A DNA stretch of 64,000 nucleotides from Thauera aromatica_A (lineage in GTDB: Bacteria; Pseudomonadota; Gammaproteobacteria; Burkholderiales; Rhodocyclaceae), in NCBI RefSeq assembly GCF_023093595.1, contig NZ_JALLIK010000104.1, positions 1 through 64,000 of the forward strand, in the 5' to 3' direction. This document shows, one piece after another, positions 25,233-32,799 of the stretch. The notes beneath the pieces were generated by a model. That model saw only the letters and a list, made by a program, of their open reading frames with translations. It did not search any database and had not been told where the DNA came from. Positions within the stretch are counted from its first letter, which is position 1, and the number at the start of each line of letters is the position of its first letter. The position numbers and the translations under genes are program-made.

Positions 25233-25474
25233 GTCGTTTTCTCCTCAGAATCGACAGTTGAGAGCGCCCGCACGATCATGCGGAACGAGAACGCAACAGC
25301 CCAAACCAGCAGGATTGATGCACCAATTTGGGACCCTTGCTCGGGAGTCAGTGCCCACGGCGTATTCATCACGCTGTCGGCGCTGACAATGACCATCCCG
25401 CAGACGGAAACGTCAGCAGGTTGTGGGGTTACGGCATAGACGGCACCGTCCACACCGATTTCGACGCAGATCAC
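25229..25474 (-). CDS. Small membrane protein, probable minor coat protein, phage 2
   Basis: An 81-residue near-copy of the phage 1 protein at 16868-17113, here with a GTG start that overlaps the stop of the ssDNA-binding-like gene (GTGA). This gene marks the upstream border of the shared virion module. Confidence 0.6.
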   Translation of the reverse strand: MICVEIGVDGAVYAVTPQPADVSVCGMVIVSADSVMNTPWALTPEQGSQIGASILLVWAVAFSFRMIVRALSTVDSEEKTT

Positions 25475-25749
25475 GCCGCAGCCTTAACCGGTGCCGATTG
25501 CTGTTGCTGGCGAAGCGGCAGCACGCCGCGCACGTCAGCGGTGATCCGGCGATCTTGGTTCACGCGAATTTCGACTTCGAGCGCGTAGCTGCCCGGTTGG
25601 AAATGGGATTCACCGCGAAGGAAGGCTTCGGCATAGGCCCGCTGACCGTCGAGCAACGTAACGAGGCCGCAGACGATGGTGAAACGGTCAGAGGGGTTCT
25701 TCTTCCCGTTCAGGTGACGATAGGAAAGGACTTCAAAGGGCATCTGCAT
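25471..25749 (-). CDS. Putative ssDNA-binding protein of phage 2
   Basis: A 92-residue protein (MQMPFEVLSYRHLNGKKNPS, then YALEVEIRVNQDRRITADVR, with a Gln/Ala-rich tail). Length, small beta-rich look and position between the replication and virion genes match the gene V-type ssDNA-binding protein of filamentous phages. Not similar to the phage 1 protein at 15360-15665. Confidence 0.55.
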   Translation of the reverse strand: MQMPFEVLSYRHLNGKKNPSDRFTIVCGLVTLLDGQRAYAEAFLRGESHFQPGSYALEVEIRVNQDRRITADVRGVLPLRQQQQSAPVKAAA

Positions 25750-25770
25750 TTTGTTGCTCCTGATGGCCGC

Positions 25771-26868
25771 TTAATTGAGGGCCGGAATCGGGGCGGCGCT
25801 GACCCGGTTCCAGTAGTCGCGGAAAGCCTGGACGGCTGGCAGATCGGTCAAATCAACCTTCCGCCCCGCTTCGAAATCGTTTTGTTCCCCTTCCCCAGCA
25901 CGCCAGATGGCACGCGGAAGCCGGTAGGCCGCGTGAAGCGTTTGGACTTCGTCAGGGGTGGCCGTATGTGCCCAGGCGGGGGCCGTGGCCTCGGTATAGG
26001 TGCGCTCCGACTCATCGAGCGCGAGGAATGCGGTAATGCACCCCTTCAGCCGCTTCGGCAGCTCGGGCACATGCAGGCGGGCGGCAGCTTCGACGAGATT
26101 GCCGCCGTTGAGCGTCAGGAGTGCATGAAGGACGCGCCCGGCTTGTTTTTTCGCGTGCTCGACCGCTTTTTCAATGTGAGCCGCTGCGGAGTGGGCCACG
26201 GTCTTAATGGGCCGCTGCTCGATGGAGAAGTCAGCAAGGCAGGGATACGCGGCGGCGAAGTACTGTTCCGGGAAGCGCAGCACGTTGATCGGAATTTCGC
26301 GGTGCCGGTTGCGCCACTCGACCTCGAGACGGAACCAAGGGCTATCCGGGTCGCCCTGCTCTTTGCCTTTCTCGTAGCCCCGGAACAGCTTGCCGGTTTC
26401 GCGTGAGCCGACGTAGTAGGTGCAGCCTGAACCGCTTCCCTCATCACCGTAGAAATGCGCCTTCGGTTTCGCGCCGCGCTCGGGATCGAACCCGCCTTCC
26501 TGGTACTGGTTGCGGCACCAGTCGATATCGTAGCCCTGACCTTCCATATCATCGGCGGCGACGTCGACGCGGGTGATTTTTCCGTCGAGGTGTTCCAGGC
26601 AGAGCGCCACTTCCTCCCAGGACTTGACCTGAACACAACCATCTCCGGTCAGCTCAATGTGCAGGGTGTCACCGTTCCCGCCGAAGGCCACAAGGCCCGC
26701 GCCTTCAATGTCAAGGCGGCACTTGTAGCCGTTCCAACCCTTGCCCGTTTCGATCAAACGGCACTCGACGCCGAGCCACTGCTTGAGGAGCTTTTCCGCA
26801 GTCTCCCGGAGCAAGTCCGGATGAGTGCGGATCGTCAGGCCGAGGTAATCGATGATTGCAGTTTTCAA
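25771..26868 (-). CDS. Phage 2 replication initiation protein
   Basis: A 365-residue protein of the plasmid/phage rolling-circle initiator type (DYLGLTIRTH at the start; KITRVDVAADDMEG; CTYYVGSRETGKLFRGYEKG; WFRLEVEWRNRHREIPINVL). I place the start at a TTG (26868) because GGGAGG lies eight bases before it; an ATG 15 codons upstream has no such site. Unrelated to the phage 1 initiator, so this is a different replication module on the same virion genes. Confidence 0.72.
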   Translation of the reverse strand: MKTAIIDYLGLTIRTHPDLLRETAEKLLKQWLGVECRLIETGKGWNGYKCRLDIEGAGLVAFGGNGDTLHIELTGDGCVQVKSWEEVALCLEHLDGKITRVDVAADDMEGQGYDIDWCRNQYQEGGFDPERGAKPKAHFYGDEGSGSGCTYYVGSRETGKLFRGYEKGKEQGDPDSPWFRLEVEWRNRHREIPINVLRFPEQYFAAAYPCLADFSIEQRPIKTVAHSAAAHIEKAVEHAKKQAGRVLHALLTLNGGNLVEAAARLHVPELPKRLKGCITAFLALDESERTYTEATAPAWAHTATPDEVQTLHAAYRLPRAIWRAGEGEQNDFEAGRKVDLTDLPAVQAFRDYWNRVSAAPIPALN

Positions 26869-27001
26869 GGTTAGAACCTCCCGGCTACCGTGGAACCGGC
26901 AGCGGACGCTCAAGCGCCCGGCTACCGAATTAGGCCCGTATTACTAGACGGGCCTTTAAGCCTCGTACCACCCCCGGCACCCTGCCCTGCCGGGTTATTA
27001 C

Positions 27002-27074
27002 CCACCCCTGCGGGGGTGGTTTGTCAGATTGCGTCTGACGGCGAGAATGTAAGAGAAGGTCTGACAAATTGTCA
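27002..27074. promoter_or_regulatory. Phage 2 control region: hairpin and operator-like repeats
   Basis: A stable hairpin CCACCCC/GGGGTGG (27002-27019) is followed by GTCAGA-N5-TCTGAC (27023-27039) and TGACA-N3-TGTCA (27062-27074), with further TCTAACAA-type boxes just after. These sit between the divergent replication and repressor genes and probably bind the phage 2 repressor. They share geometry, but not sequence, with the phage 1 operators. Confidence 0.5.
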
Positions 27075-27124
27075 AGTACAATCTAACAAACTATGCTCCG
27101 GGTGCCCCTTCAGGAGAACGAAAA

Positions 27125-27496
27125 ATGAAACCGATCCGACTGTATCTAGACGAGGCTGCGGATAGGCAGATCGTCAAGAACGACAGCGACCTAGCGCGAA
27201 AACTAGGAGTCAGTCGCGCATGCGTTTCGGACTGGCGACGCGGGAACGCATCACCGAACGAGGATCAGGCCGCAGCCCTGGCCGAGCTGCTGGGGAAACC
27301 GGAGATCATGGCCGAGTGCATGGCCGCTCGAACCAAACGACCGGAAACGCGCGCCATGTGGGAGCGTGCGGCAAAAACCTTGAGCATGGCGGCGTCATTT
27401 ACTGCGGCTGCCGGTGTCGTTTTGTTAACGTCACCCTCGCCCGCCAATGCCGCGCCAGTGCTGGAAACCGCCGTTGCTACGATGTGCATTATGTAA
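27125..27496 (+). CDS. Phage 2 repressor-like HTH protein truncated at the att site
   Basis: A 123-residue protein with an N-terminal helix-turn-helix (NDSDLARKLGVSRACVSDWR), a hydrophobic stretch near the C-terminus (MAASFTAAAGVVLLTS), and an AGGAG ribosome site. Its last codons (MCIM, then TAA) lie in the right att site, and the stop codon comes from the host arm. In the circular phage the frame would run 31 codons further and end RRRLRTVAA. Probably the immunity regulator of phage 2. Confidence 0.68.
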   Translation: MKPIRLYLDEAADRQIVKNDSDLARKLGVSRACVSDWRRGNASPNEDQAAALAELLGKPEIMAECMAARTKRPETRAMWERAAKTLSMAASFTAAAGVVLLTSPSPANAAPVLETAVATMCIM

Positions 27497-27499
27497 ACT
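27472..27499 (+). other. Right hybrid att site (phage 2 DNA plus host XerD-side dif half)
   Basis: Phage-side CGTTGCTACGA (27472-27482, poor XerC-arm match), centre TGTGCA (27483-27488) and arm TTATGTAAACT (27489-27499), a good XerD-type arm. With the left arm at 14557-14567 it would rebuild a normal host dif. The 106 bases after it to the next gene show nothing recognisable. Confidence 0.7.
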
Positions 27500-27605
27500 A
27501 CATGTTTCGATGGCTGATTCGCCGGGCTCGGAATCGGAGATCGAGCCCTGGACGAGCCGGCACGCTCTTCCTCACTTGCAAAGCCTGCGCCGGCGGGGGC
27601 GATCC

Positions 27606-27998
27606 CTACGCACTTGCCGCCACGATCTGTCCATGCCGTGAAGCGGCCTGGTCCAGCGCCTGCTCGAGCGGCATCCCCTTGTCGACGCCATCCATGATCA
27701 TCCGCTGCAGGATGGCGCCGAGCATTTCCACATTGGCAACCATGAGCGGCTGAACCTCGCGCAGGAACTCGCAGGTCGGCGGATCGTAGGCGTACGGCTG
27801 CAGGAAGTCCTCGAGCGTGCGCCCGGTGGCAAGCGCGTGGCACATGTCGTAGAGCAGGTTGAATGCGCGCGCGTGTTGCAGCGGGCCGCTCGCCCCCAGG
27901 TTGATGCGGACCTCCTCGGCCAGGTCGCGGCGAAAGTCCTCGAGCGCATAGGCCGAACGTGCCTTCACGACGTCCTCGGCAGTGAATTCCCATTCCAT
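27606..27998 (-). CDS. Conserved-looking hypothetical protein
   Basis: A 130-residue, mostly helical, acidic protein (MEWEFTAEDVVKARSAYALE, FLREVQPLMVANVEMLGAIL, IMDGVDKGMPLEQALDQAA). GGAGGAG lies a few bases before the ATG, so translation is well supported. No cofactor motif or membrane segment. It directly follows the ferredoxin gene on the same strand (36-base gap), so the two may act together in a redox or maturation task. Not recognised. Confidence 0.7.
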   Translation of the reverse strand: MEWEFTAEDVVKARSAYALEDFRRDLAEEVRINLGASGPLQHARAFNLLYDMCHALATGRTLEDFLQPYAYDPPTCEFLREVQPLMVANVEMLGAILQRMIMDGVDKGMPLEQALDQAASRHGQIVAASA

Positions 27999-28034
27999 GG
28001 CGTTCTCTCCTCCTCTATCGGTAAACGCGCCGCG

Positions 28035-28562
28035 TCACCCGAAGATGGCCGCGAAGGCGTCTTCGTCGTCGCGGCAGATTGGGCAGCTTTGCTGCGGGGT
28101 CGGCGAGACGAAATGCCGATCGCAGCGGGCGCAGCGCTGCTTGACCCTGGCCAGCAACACGCGTCGAGGCTGCTCGGGCCGTGCGTCGAAGGCGGCGTCG
28201 GCGTCGAGCACGCGCGGCTGGCAGACCTCGAGGCAGACCGCGCAAGCGACGCAGCGGTCGGCGTCGAACTTGAGCTGATAGTTCGCCGGCGACTCCTCGA
28301 TCTGGATCGCACCCGTCGGGCATACGCGGAAGCACGCCTCGCAGGTGGTGCATCCGGGCTGCAGCGACAAGGCCATCATGGGCAGTGCATCGTGCAGCGG
28401 CACGCGGAAGGGCTGGTCGTCCTTGCGGGTGCAGACGATCTGCAACAGCTCACGCCGCTCCGGCAGCGCGTAGGGGCCAGGGCGGATCGCCTTGTCCAGG
28501 GCCGGTGGCGCGGACGCCGGGGCCTCGAAAGACTGCGCCACCTCAGCGGCGCCTCGGCCCAC
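28035..28562 (-). CDS. Ferredoxin-type protein with two 4Fe-4S motifs and a C-terminal zinc/rubredoxin-like knuckle
   Basis: 175 residues from a GTG start. Two clusters of the CxxCxxCxxxCP type are clear (CTTCEACFRVCP and CVACAVCLEVC), followed by two CxxC pairs (CARCD, CPIC) that could bind zinc or iron. The first 60 residues are unlike standard ferredoxins. The frame stays open upstream to about 28700, where the sigma-54 remnant begins on the other strand, so the true N-terminus may be longer or lost. Likely an electron carrier or accessory protein of a redox enzyme encoded elsewhere. Confidence 0.65.
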   Translation of the reverse strand: MGRGAAEVAQSFEAPASAPPALDKAIRPGPYALPERRELLQIVCTRKDDQPFRVPLHDALPMMALSLQPGCTTCEACFRVCPTGAIQIEESPANYQLKFDADRCVACAVCLEVCQPRVLDADAAFDARPEQPRRVLLARVKQRCARCDRHFVSPTPQQSCPICRDDEDAFAAIFG

Positions 28563-28699
28563 CAGGCGGCGGAACCACTGCCGACGACCGGCTGCGAAGG
28601 GTGTGGCGCCCCGGCTGCCCGCCGCTGCGCCATCGGGCTCGTCGATCTGCGGTGCGATCCAGGCGGCAGGTTTGTCCGCGCTGGCGGCGGCTGTTGGCG

Positions 28700-29194
28700 A
28701 TGGTCGAGGAAGGCCGCTTCCGGGAAGATCTCTACTACCGCATCAACGTCATCCACCTGCGCATTCCGCCGCTGCGCGAGCGCAAGGAAGACATCGTCTG
28801 GTTCATGCAACACTTCATCGAGGCCTTCAACCGCGCCCATCCGGAAGAAGCCCGTCGGATCGATCCACGCACGCAGGAGGCGCTCGCACGCTACCCCTGG
28901 CCGGGCAATGTACGCGAGCTCAAGCACGCGGTCGAGCGTGCCTGCATCCTCTCTCCGGGCCCGGTCCTGGGTGCCGACGCCTTCTTCGGCGAGGGCCAGG
29001 ACGTCGGTGCCGAAGCGCCGACCTCGCGCCCGCTGGCCGATTACCTGATGGACTGCGAGCGCGATTACCTGCGCATGGTCCTCGACCAGCACGGCGGTCA
29101 CATGACCCACAGCGCCGAAGCGCTCGGCATCACCCGCAAGACCCTGTGGGAGAAGATGCGGCGCCTCGGGCTACAGGCACGCGACGAGCCCTGA
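28700..29194 (+). pseudogene. C-terminal remnant of a sigma-54-dependent activator
   Basis: Encodes only the end of the AAA+ domain (EGRFREDLYYRINVIHLRIP, PPLRERKEDI, PWPGNVRELKHAVERA) and a Fis-type HTH (SAEALGITRKTLWEKMRRLG). The Walker A, GAFTGA and Walker B parts and any sensor domain are missing, and no frame to the left supplies them. Coding stops being recognisable near 28690, beside the 5' end of the ferredoxin gene. It probably cannot activate transcription. Confidence 0.75.
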
Positions 29195-29277
29195 GGAACG
29201 GCGCGCCGCTGGGAGGCTCGCCGGCCTTTCCGGGCAATGAGGCGGGCCGCTGCGCCGGCCCCCTGCCAGCCGCCTCC

Positions 29278-29520
29278 TTACCCGGCCGCCCGGATCCACT
29301 CCGCGATCGTCGACGCGGTCGGGATGCGGCCCGACGACACCAGCTTCTCGTTGATCACCAGGCCGGGCGTCTTCAACACGTCGTAGGCGACGATCTGCCC
29401 CATGTCGGTGACCTTGGTGATCTCCGCCTCCACGCCGGTGGCGGCGACCGCCTCGCGCGCGACCTCTTCCAGCTTGCGGCAGTTGGCGCAGCCGGGACCG
29501 AGCACCTTGATGTCGAGCAT
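29278..29520 (-). CDS. Small thioredoxin-like redox protein (redox-active disulfide protein 2 type)
   Basis: An 80-residue glutaredoxin/thioredoxin-fold protein with active site CANC in IKVLGPGCANCRKLEEV and the cis-Pro segment KTPGLVINEKLVSSG. Such proteins commonly follow ArsP-type permease genes, as here: it starts two bases after the permease stop. Likely reduces a Cys site on the permease or handles its thiol-reactive substrate; this role is inferred from pairing. Confidence 0.82.
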   Translation of the reverse strand: MLDIKVLGPGCANCRKLEEVAREAVAATGVEAEITKVTDMGQIVAYDVLKTPGLVINEKLVSSGRIPTASTIAEWIRAAG

Positions 29521-29522
29521 GA

Positions 29523-30992
29523 TCAGACTCCTTTGAGTGAAGAGGCGGTCGCGCGCCGGCTGGCGATCGACAGCAGCACCGCGAGCACCGCGATGAAGCC
29601 CGCGAGGTAGAGCACGAGCGAGAACAGGGGGGCGCCGTCGATCCAGGCACCGTAGATGAGGCCGGCAGCGGCGCTGAAGAGCGCGACCAGGCCGACGTAG
29701 GTGAAGGTCTTCTTGCGGCCGATGATCGCCGAGATGATCAGGATGCTCTGCAGCGACAGCTCGGGGTCGGACATCAGGTAAGCGAGCAGCGGGCCGCGGT
29801 GCATGCCGAGGTCGAGGAACATCTTGGCGATCGGGACCTCGACCAGGGTCGGGAAGTACATGAACACGCCGAACACCACGCCTGCCAGGTTGCCGGTGAG
29901 CGAATTGGTGCCGGCCAGCATCTCGATCCACTCCGGGCGGATCAGCACACGGATCATGCCGACCACGAACACGCCCGCCACCAGCAGCGGGAAGATCTGC
30001 TTGACGAAGCGCCACGACTCCCACAGCCAGTCGCGCAGCTCGTCCTCGCTCAGGCGGCGGCGCACGATCACGTGCAGCGCTGCGAGCGCGGCGGCGACGG
30101 CGAAGAACTTGCCGGTGAGGCCGATGCGCAGGGCGCCGTCGACCGGCTGCACCGCGAGCGCTGCCACCAGCAGGGTCGCCGCGATCAGCACCAGGCTGAT
30201 CCAGGTCCATGCGTTGGCGCCGTCGACGATGTTCTCGAAGCCGCGCCAGGCGGCGTAGCCGATCGAGGCCAGCAGCGCGATCAGCACCACGCCCTGCACC
30301 GACACGCCCTCCTCGCCCTTGGCGGCGTCGTAGGGCACCAGGCGGTCGAGCGCGGCCTGCCAGCCCTGTGCGTCGCCGAGCGGCAGCTCGAAGTTCAGGT
30401 AGGTCCCGGTGAGCACGTCGAGCTTCAGCGTGCCGGCGAGCAGCAGCGCCACCCACACGAACAGGAACACCAGCGCCATCCGCCCCATCCCTGCGCCCTG
30501 CGCGCCGAAGGCGCTGTCGGTGGCGAGGTCGTGGGCGGCGTCGTCGGCACGGAAGAGCAACGCCATGATCAGGCCGATACCGATGCCGAAGGTCAGCGAC
30601 AGCACGAAGCGCGCGATCGCCAGATCGGGCCCGATGATGCCGCCGGTGTACACCAGCGCCAGGATGTTGGCCGCCGGGGCGAAGAACAGGAAGGTGATCG
30701 CCGGGCCGAGGCCCGCGCCTTTCTTGTAGATCCCGGCGAAGAGCGGAACGATGGTGCACGAACACACCGCCAGCAGCGAGCCTGCGGCAGCCGCGGCGGG
30801 GTAGGACACGGTCTTGCTGGAGTTGCGCCCGAGGAAGCGGGTGATCGTTTCCTTGGGGATCAGCGCCGCCATGGCGCCGGCGATGAAGAAGGCCGGCAGC
30901 AGGCACAGCAGCACGTGGGCCGCGAGATAGGCCGCCAGATTGCCCAGCCCGCCGTGGAAGACGGGGAGAACCCAGGAAAGCAGGGTGTCCAT
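29523..30992 (-). CDS. ArsP-type (DUF318) membrane permease
   Basis: A 489-residue protein with many transmembrane helices and the family hallmarks CSCTIVPLFAGIYKKGAGLG and FFAPAANILA in the first third, repeated in weaker form near the end (FMYFPTLVEVPIAKMFLDLG). DUF318/ArsP permeases export organoarsenicals or other soft-metal compounds. It forms an operon with the thioredoxin-like gene. A remnant of an organoarsenical gene (arsS) lies 7 kb away, so an arsenic or selenium link is plausible but unproven. Confidence 0.8.
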   Translation of the reverse strand: MDTLLSWVLPVFHGGLGNLAAYLAAHVLLCLLPAFFIAGAMAALIPKETITRFLGRNSSKTVSYPAAAAAGSLLAVCSCTIVPLFAGIYKKGAGLGPAITFLFFAPAANILALVYTGGIIGPDLAIARFVLSLTFGIGIGLIMALLFRADDAAHDLATDSAFGAQGAGMGRMALVFLFVWVALLLAGTLKLDVLTGTYLNFELPLGDAQGWQAALDRLVPYDAAKGEEGVSVQGVVLIALLASIGYAAWRGFENIVDGANAWTWISLVLIAATLLVAALAVQPVDGALRIGLTGKFFAVAAALAALHVIVRRRLSEDELRDWLWESWRFVKQIFPLLVAGVFVVGMIRVLIRPEWIEMLAGTNSLTGNLAGVVFGVFMYFPTLVEVPIAKMFLDLGMHRGPLLAYLMSDPELSLQSILIISAIIGRKKTFTYVGLVALFSAAAGLIYGAWIDGAPLFSLVLYLAGFIAVLAVLLSIASRRATASSLKGV

Positions 30993-31072
30993 GATGCGAA
31001 CTCCGGCGAGAAAGGAAGAATCCTGCTGCCAAGCCTACACCTGGGCAAAGCTAGCGGAGAGTCTGTCCGACA

Positions 31073-31885
31073 TCAGCTGCGCCCCATCCACCCGCGCAGG
31101 CGATCGCTCAGCGTATCGACCGCGAGCACCAGCGCCAGCATCGCGATCAGCACCGTTGCGGCCTGGGCCTGCTGGAAGATCGACAGGTGGAAGTACAGCA
31201 TCTGGCCGAGACCACCGGCGCCGACGAAGCCCAGCACCGCGGCCATGCGGATGTTCATCTCCAGGCGGTAGAGTCCGTAGGCCACGGCTTGCACCCACAC
31301 CAGCGGCAGCGTGCCGTAGACGAAGGCCGCCACCCCGCCGCTGCCGGCGTCGCGGAGGCTTTGCTCGGGCTGTGGCGGCGCGTTCTCGATCGCTTCGGCA
31401 AACAGCCGGCCGAGCACGCCGGTGGTGTGCAGCGCCAGCGCCAGCACGCCGGCGAAGGGGCCGAGCCCGGCGGCCAGTACCATCAACGTCGCCCACACCA
31501 GCTCGGGCACGCTGCGCAGCAGATTGAGGGCGAAGCGCGCCAGCCGGCGGGCGGCGGTGCCGTGGCGCTCTGCCGCCGGTAGCGCGAGGAGCAGGCCGGC
31601 GGCGGCGGCAAGCAGCGTGCCGACCAAGGCCACCGCGAAGGTCTGGATGGCGCCGTAGGCCGTCTTGCGCAGGAAGTCCGGTTCGAGGTCGGGCGGAAAG
31701 AACGAGGCTGCGAAGCGCCCCATGTCGGCCGCCGCGCCGGCCGAAAAGAGCGCGGCGAAGTCGATCCCGAGATAGGCGAAACTCCCCGCCACCGCGGCCA
31801 CGACCAGGACCGTAGTGAGCACGCAGCTCAGGCAGAAGTCGGCTGCGCCGCGCGGCGGCGCGCAGGGCTCGCGCGTCCCGTTCAT
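31073..31885 (-). CDS. phnE: PhnE-type ABC permease, second copy
   Basis: A 270-residue inner-membrane permease with about six helices and the EAA-like segment (LRDAGSGGVAAFVYGTLPLV) and GFVGAGGLGQMLYF near the C-terminus that mark the phosphonate/phosphite permease family. Last of the phnD-phnC-phnE-phnE set. It differs clearly from the first PhnE copy, so they probably pair as a heterodimer. Confidence 0.83.
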   Translation of the reverse strand: MNGTREPCAPPRGAADFCLSCVLTTVLVVAAVAGSFAYLGIDFAALFSAGAAADMGRFAASFFPPDLEPDFLRKTAYGAIQTFAVALVGTLLAAAAGLLLALPAAERHGTAARRLARFALNLLRSVPELVWATLMVLAAGLGPFAGVLALALHTTGVLGRLFAEAIENAPPQPEQSLRDAGSGGVAAFVYGTLPLVWVQAVAYGLYRLEMNIRMAAVLGFVGAGGLGQMLYFHLSIFQQAQAATVLIAMLALVLAVDTLSDRLRGWMGRS

Positions 31886-31955
31886 CGCCCGCCCTCGCCG
31901 CCCGGCCCCGGCCTCGCCGGGAATGCCCGGATGCCCGTGCCGCGTGCCGGCGTGC

Positions 31956-32798
31956 TCATGCGAGCGCCCTGCGCAGGGCCGCGCTCAGGGCGTCGGCGAA
32001 CAGCACCAGGATGAGGAAGACGAGCAGGATCGTCGCCGCTTCGCCGCCGTTGAGCATCTTCATCGACTGGTCCATCAGCTGCCCGAGCCCGCCGGCGCCG
32101 ACGAAACCCATGATCACCGAGGCGCGTACCGCACATTCCCAGCGATACACGGTGTACGAAGTCAGCTCCTGCGCGGCGTTGGGCAGCAGCCCGTAAGCGA
32201 GAGCGGCGAAGCGCCCGCCGCCGGCTTCGAGGATCGCGCGCGCCGGGCGGGTGTCGGTCGATTCGAGGATCTCGGTGTAGACCTTGCCGAGCATCCCGCC
32301 GTAGGTGATCGCCAGCGCGAGCACGCCGGCCGCCGGTCCGAGCCCGAGCACGCGCACGAACATCAGCGCCCAGACGATCTCGGGAACCGCGCGCAGGAAA
32401 GTCAGCACCGCCCGCCCGGCGGCACGCAGCACACGGCCGCCGAGGCGCCCCGGCCCCGGCCCGATCGCCGCCACCGCCAGCGCGCGGGTGCTCAGGATCG
32501 ACAGCGGCACCGCCAGGAGCAGCGCAAGGGCGATGCCGGCAGTGGCGATCGCCATCGTCTCCAGCGTCGCCTCGAGGAGGTAGCCGAGAAATTCGGCCGA
32601 GCGTGCCGGGGGCAGGAAGCCGCCGAGAAAACGGCCCATCACCTGCAGATTGCCGGGCTCGAACAGCACCCAGGGGCGGAACTCGGCGAGCACCAGCAGC
32701 GGCCACAGCAGCACCAGCGCGACCAGCGTCCATCCCAGGCGCGCGCGTGCGTCGGGGTCGCGATCGGGCGGCGGAAGCTTCTGGGCCGGTGCGTCCAT
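31956..32798 (-). CDS. phnE: PhnE-type ABC permease, first copy
   Basis: A 280-residue permease with the same fold: LEATLETMAIATAGIALALL, VPEIVWALMFVRVLGLGP, the EAA-like ILEAGGGRFAALAYGLLPNA and GFVGAGGLGQLMDQ. The start is the ATG at 32798, one base after the phnC stop. Acts with PhnC (ATPase) and PhnD (binding protein) to import a phosphonate-like oxyanion. Confidence 0.83.
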   Translation of the reverse strand: MDAPAQKLPPPDRDPDARARLGWTLVALVLLWPLLVLAEFRPWVLFEPGNLQVMGRFLGGFLPPARSAEFLGYLLEATLETMAIATAGIALALLLAVPLSILSTRALAVAAIGPGPGRLGGRVLRAAGRAVLTFLRAVPEIVWALMFVRVLGLGPAAGVLALAITYGGMLGKVYTEILESTDTRPARAILEAGGGRFAALAYGLLPNAAQELTSYTVYRWECAVRASVIMGFVGAGGLGQLMDQSMKMLNGGEAATILLVFLILVLFADALSAALRRALA

Positions 32799-32799
32799 G

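Larger units (their letters stand above)
22078..25474 (-). repeat. Right arm of the 3.4-kb inverted repeat (inovirus virion module)
   Basis: Near-identical reverse copy of 16868-20276 covering the membrane protein, coat, 19-residue peptide, adsorption, pVI-like and zot genes. Similarity ends at the same gene borders as in phage 1. Confidence 0.9.
20949..27482 (-). mobile_element. Inovirus (filamentous phage) prophage 2, inverted relative to prophage 1
   Basis: About 6.5 kb whose virion genes run on the minus strand, mirroring prophage 1. From the right: repressor (plus strand), replication protein, ssDNA-binding-like protein, membrane protein, coat, 19-residue peptide, adsorption, pVI-like, Zot, two small genes. 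The virion module nearly matches phage 1; the replication and repressor genes do not. No integrase. Confidence 0.88.
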
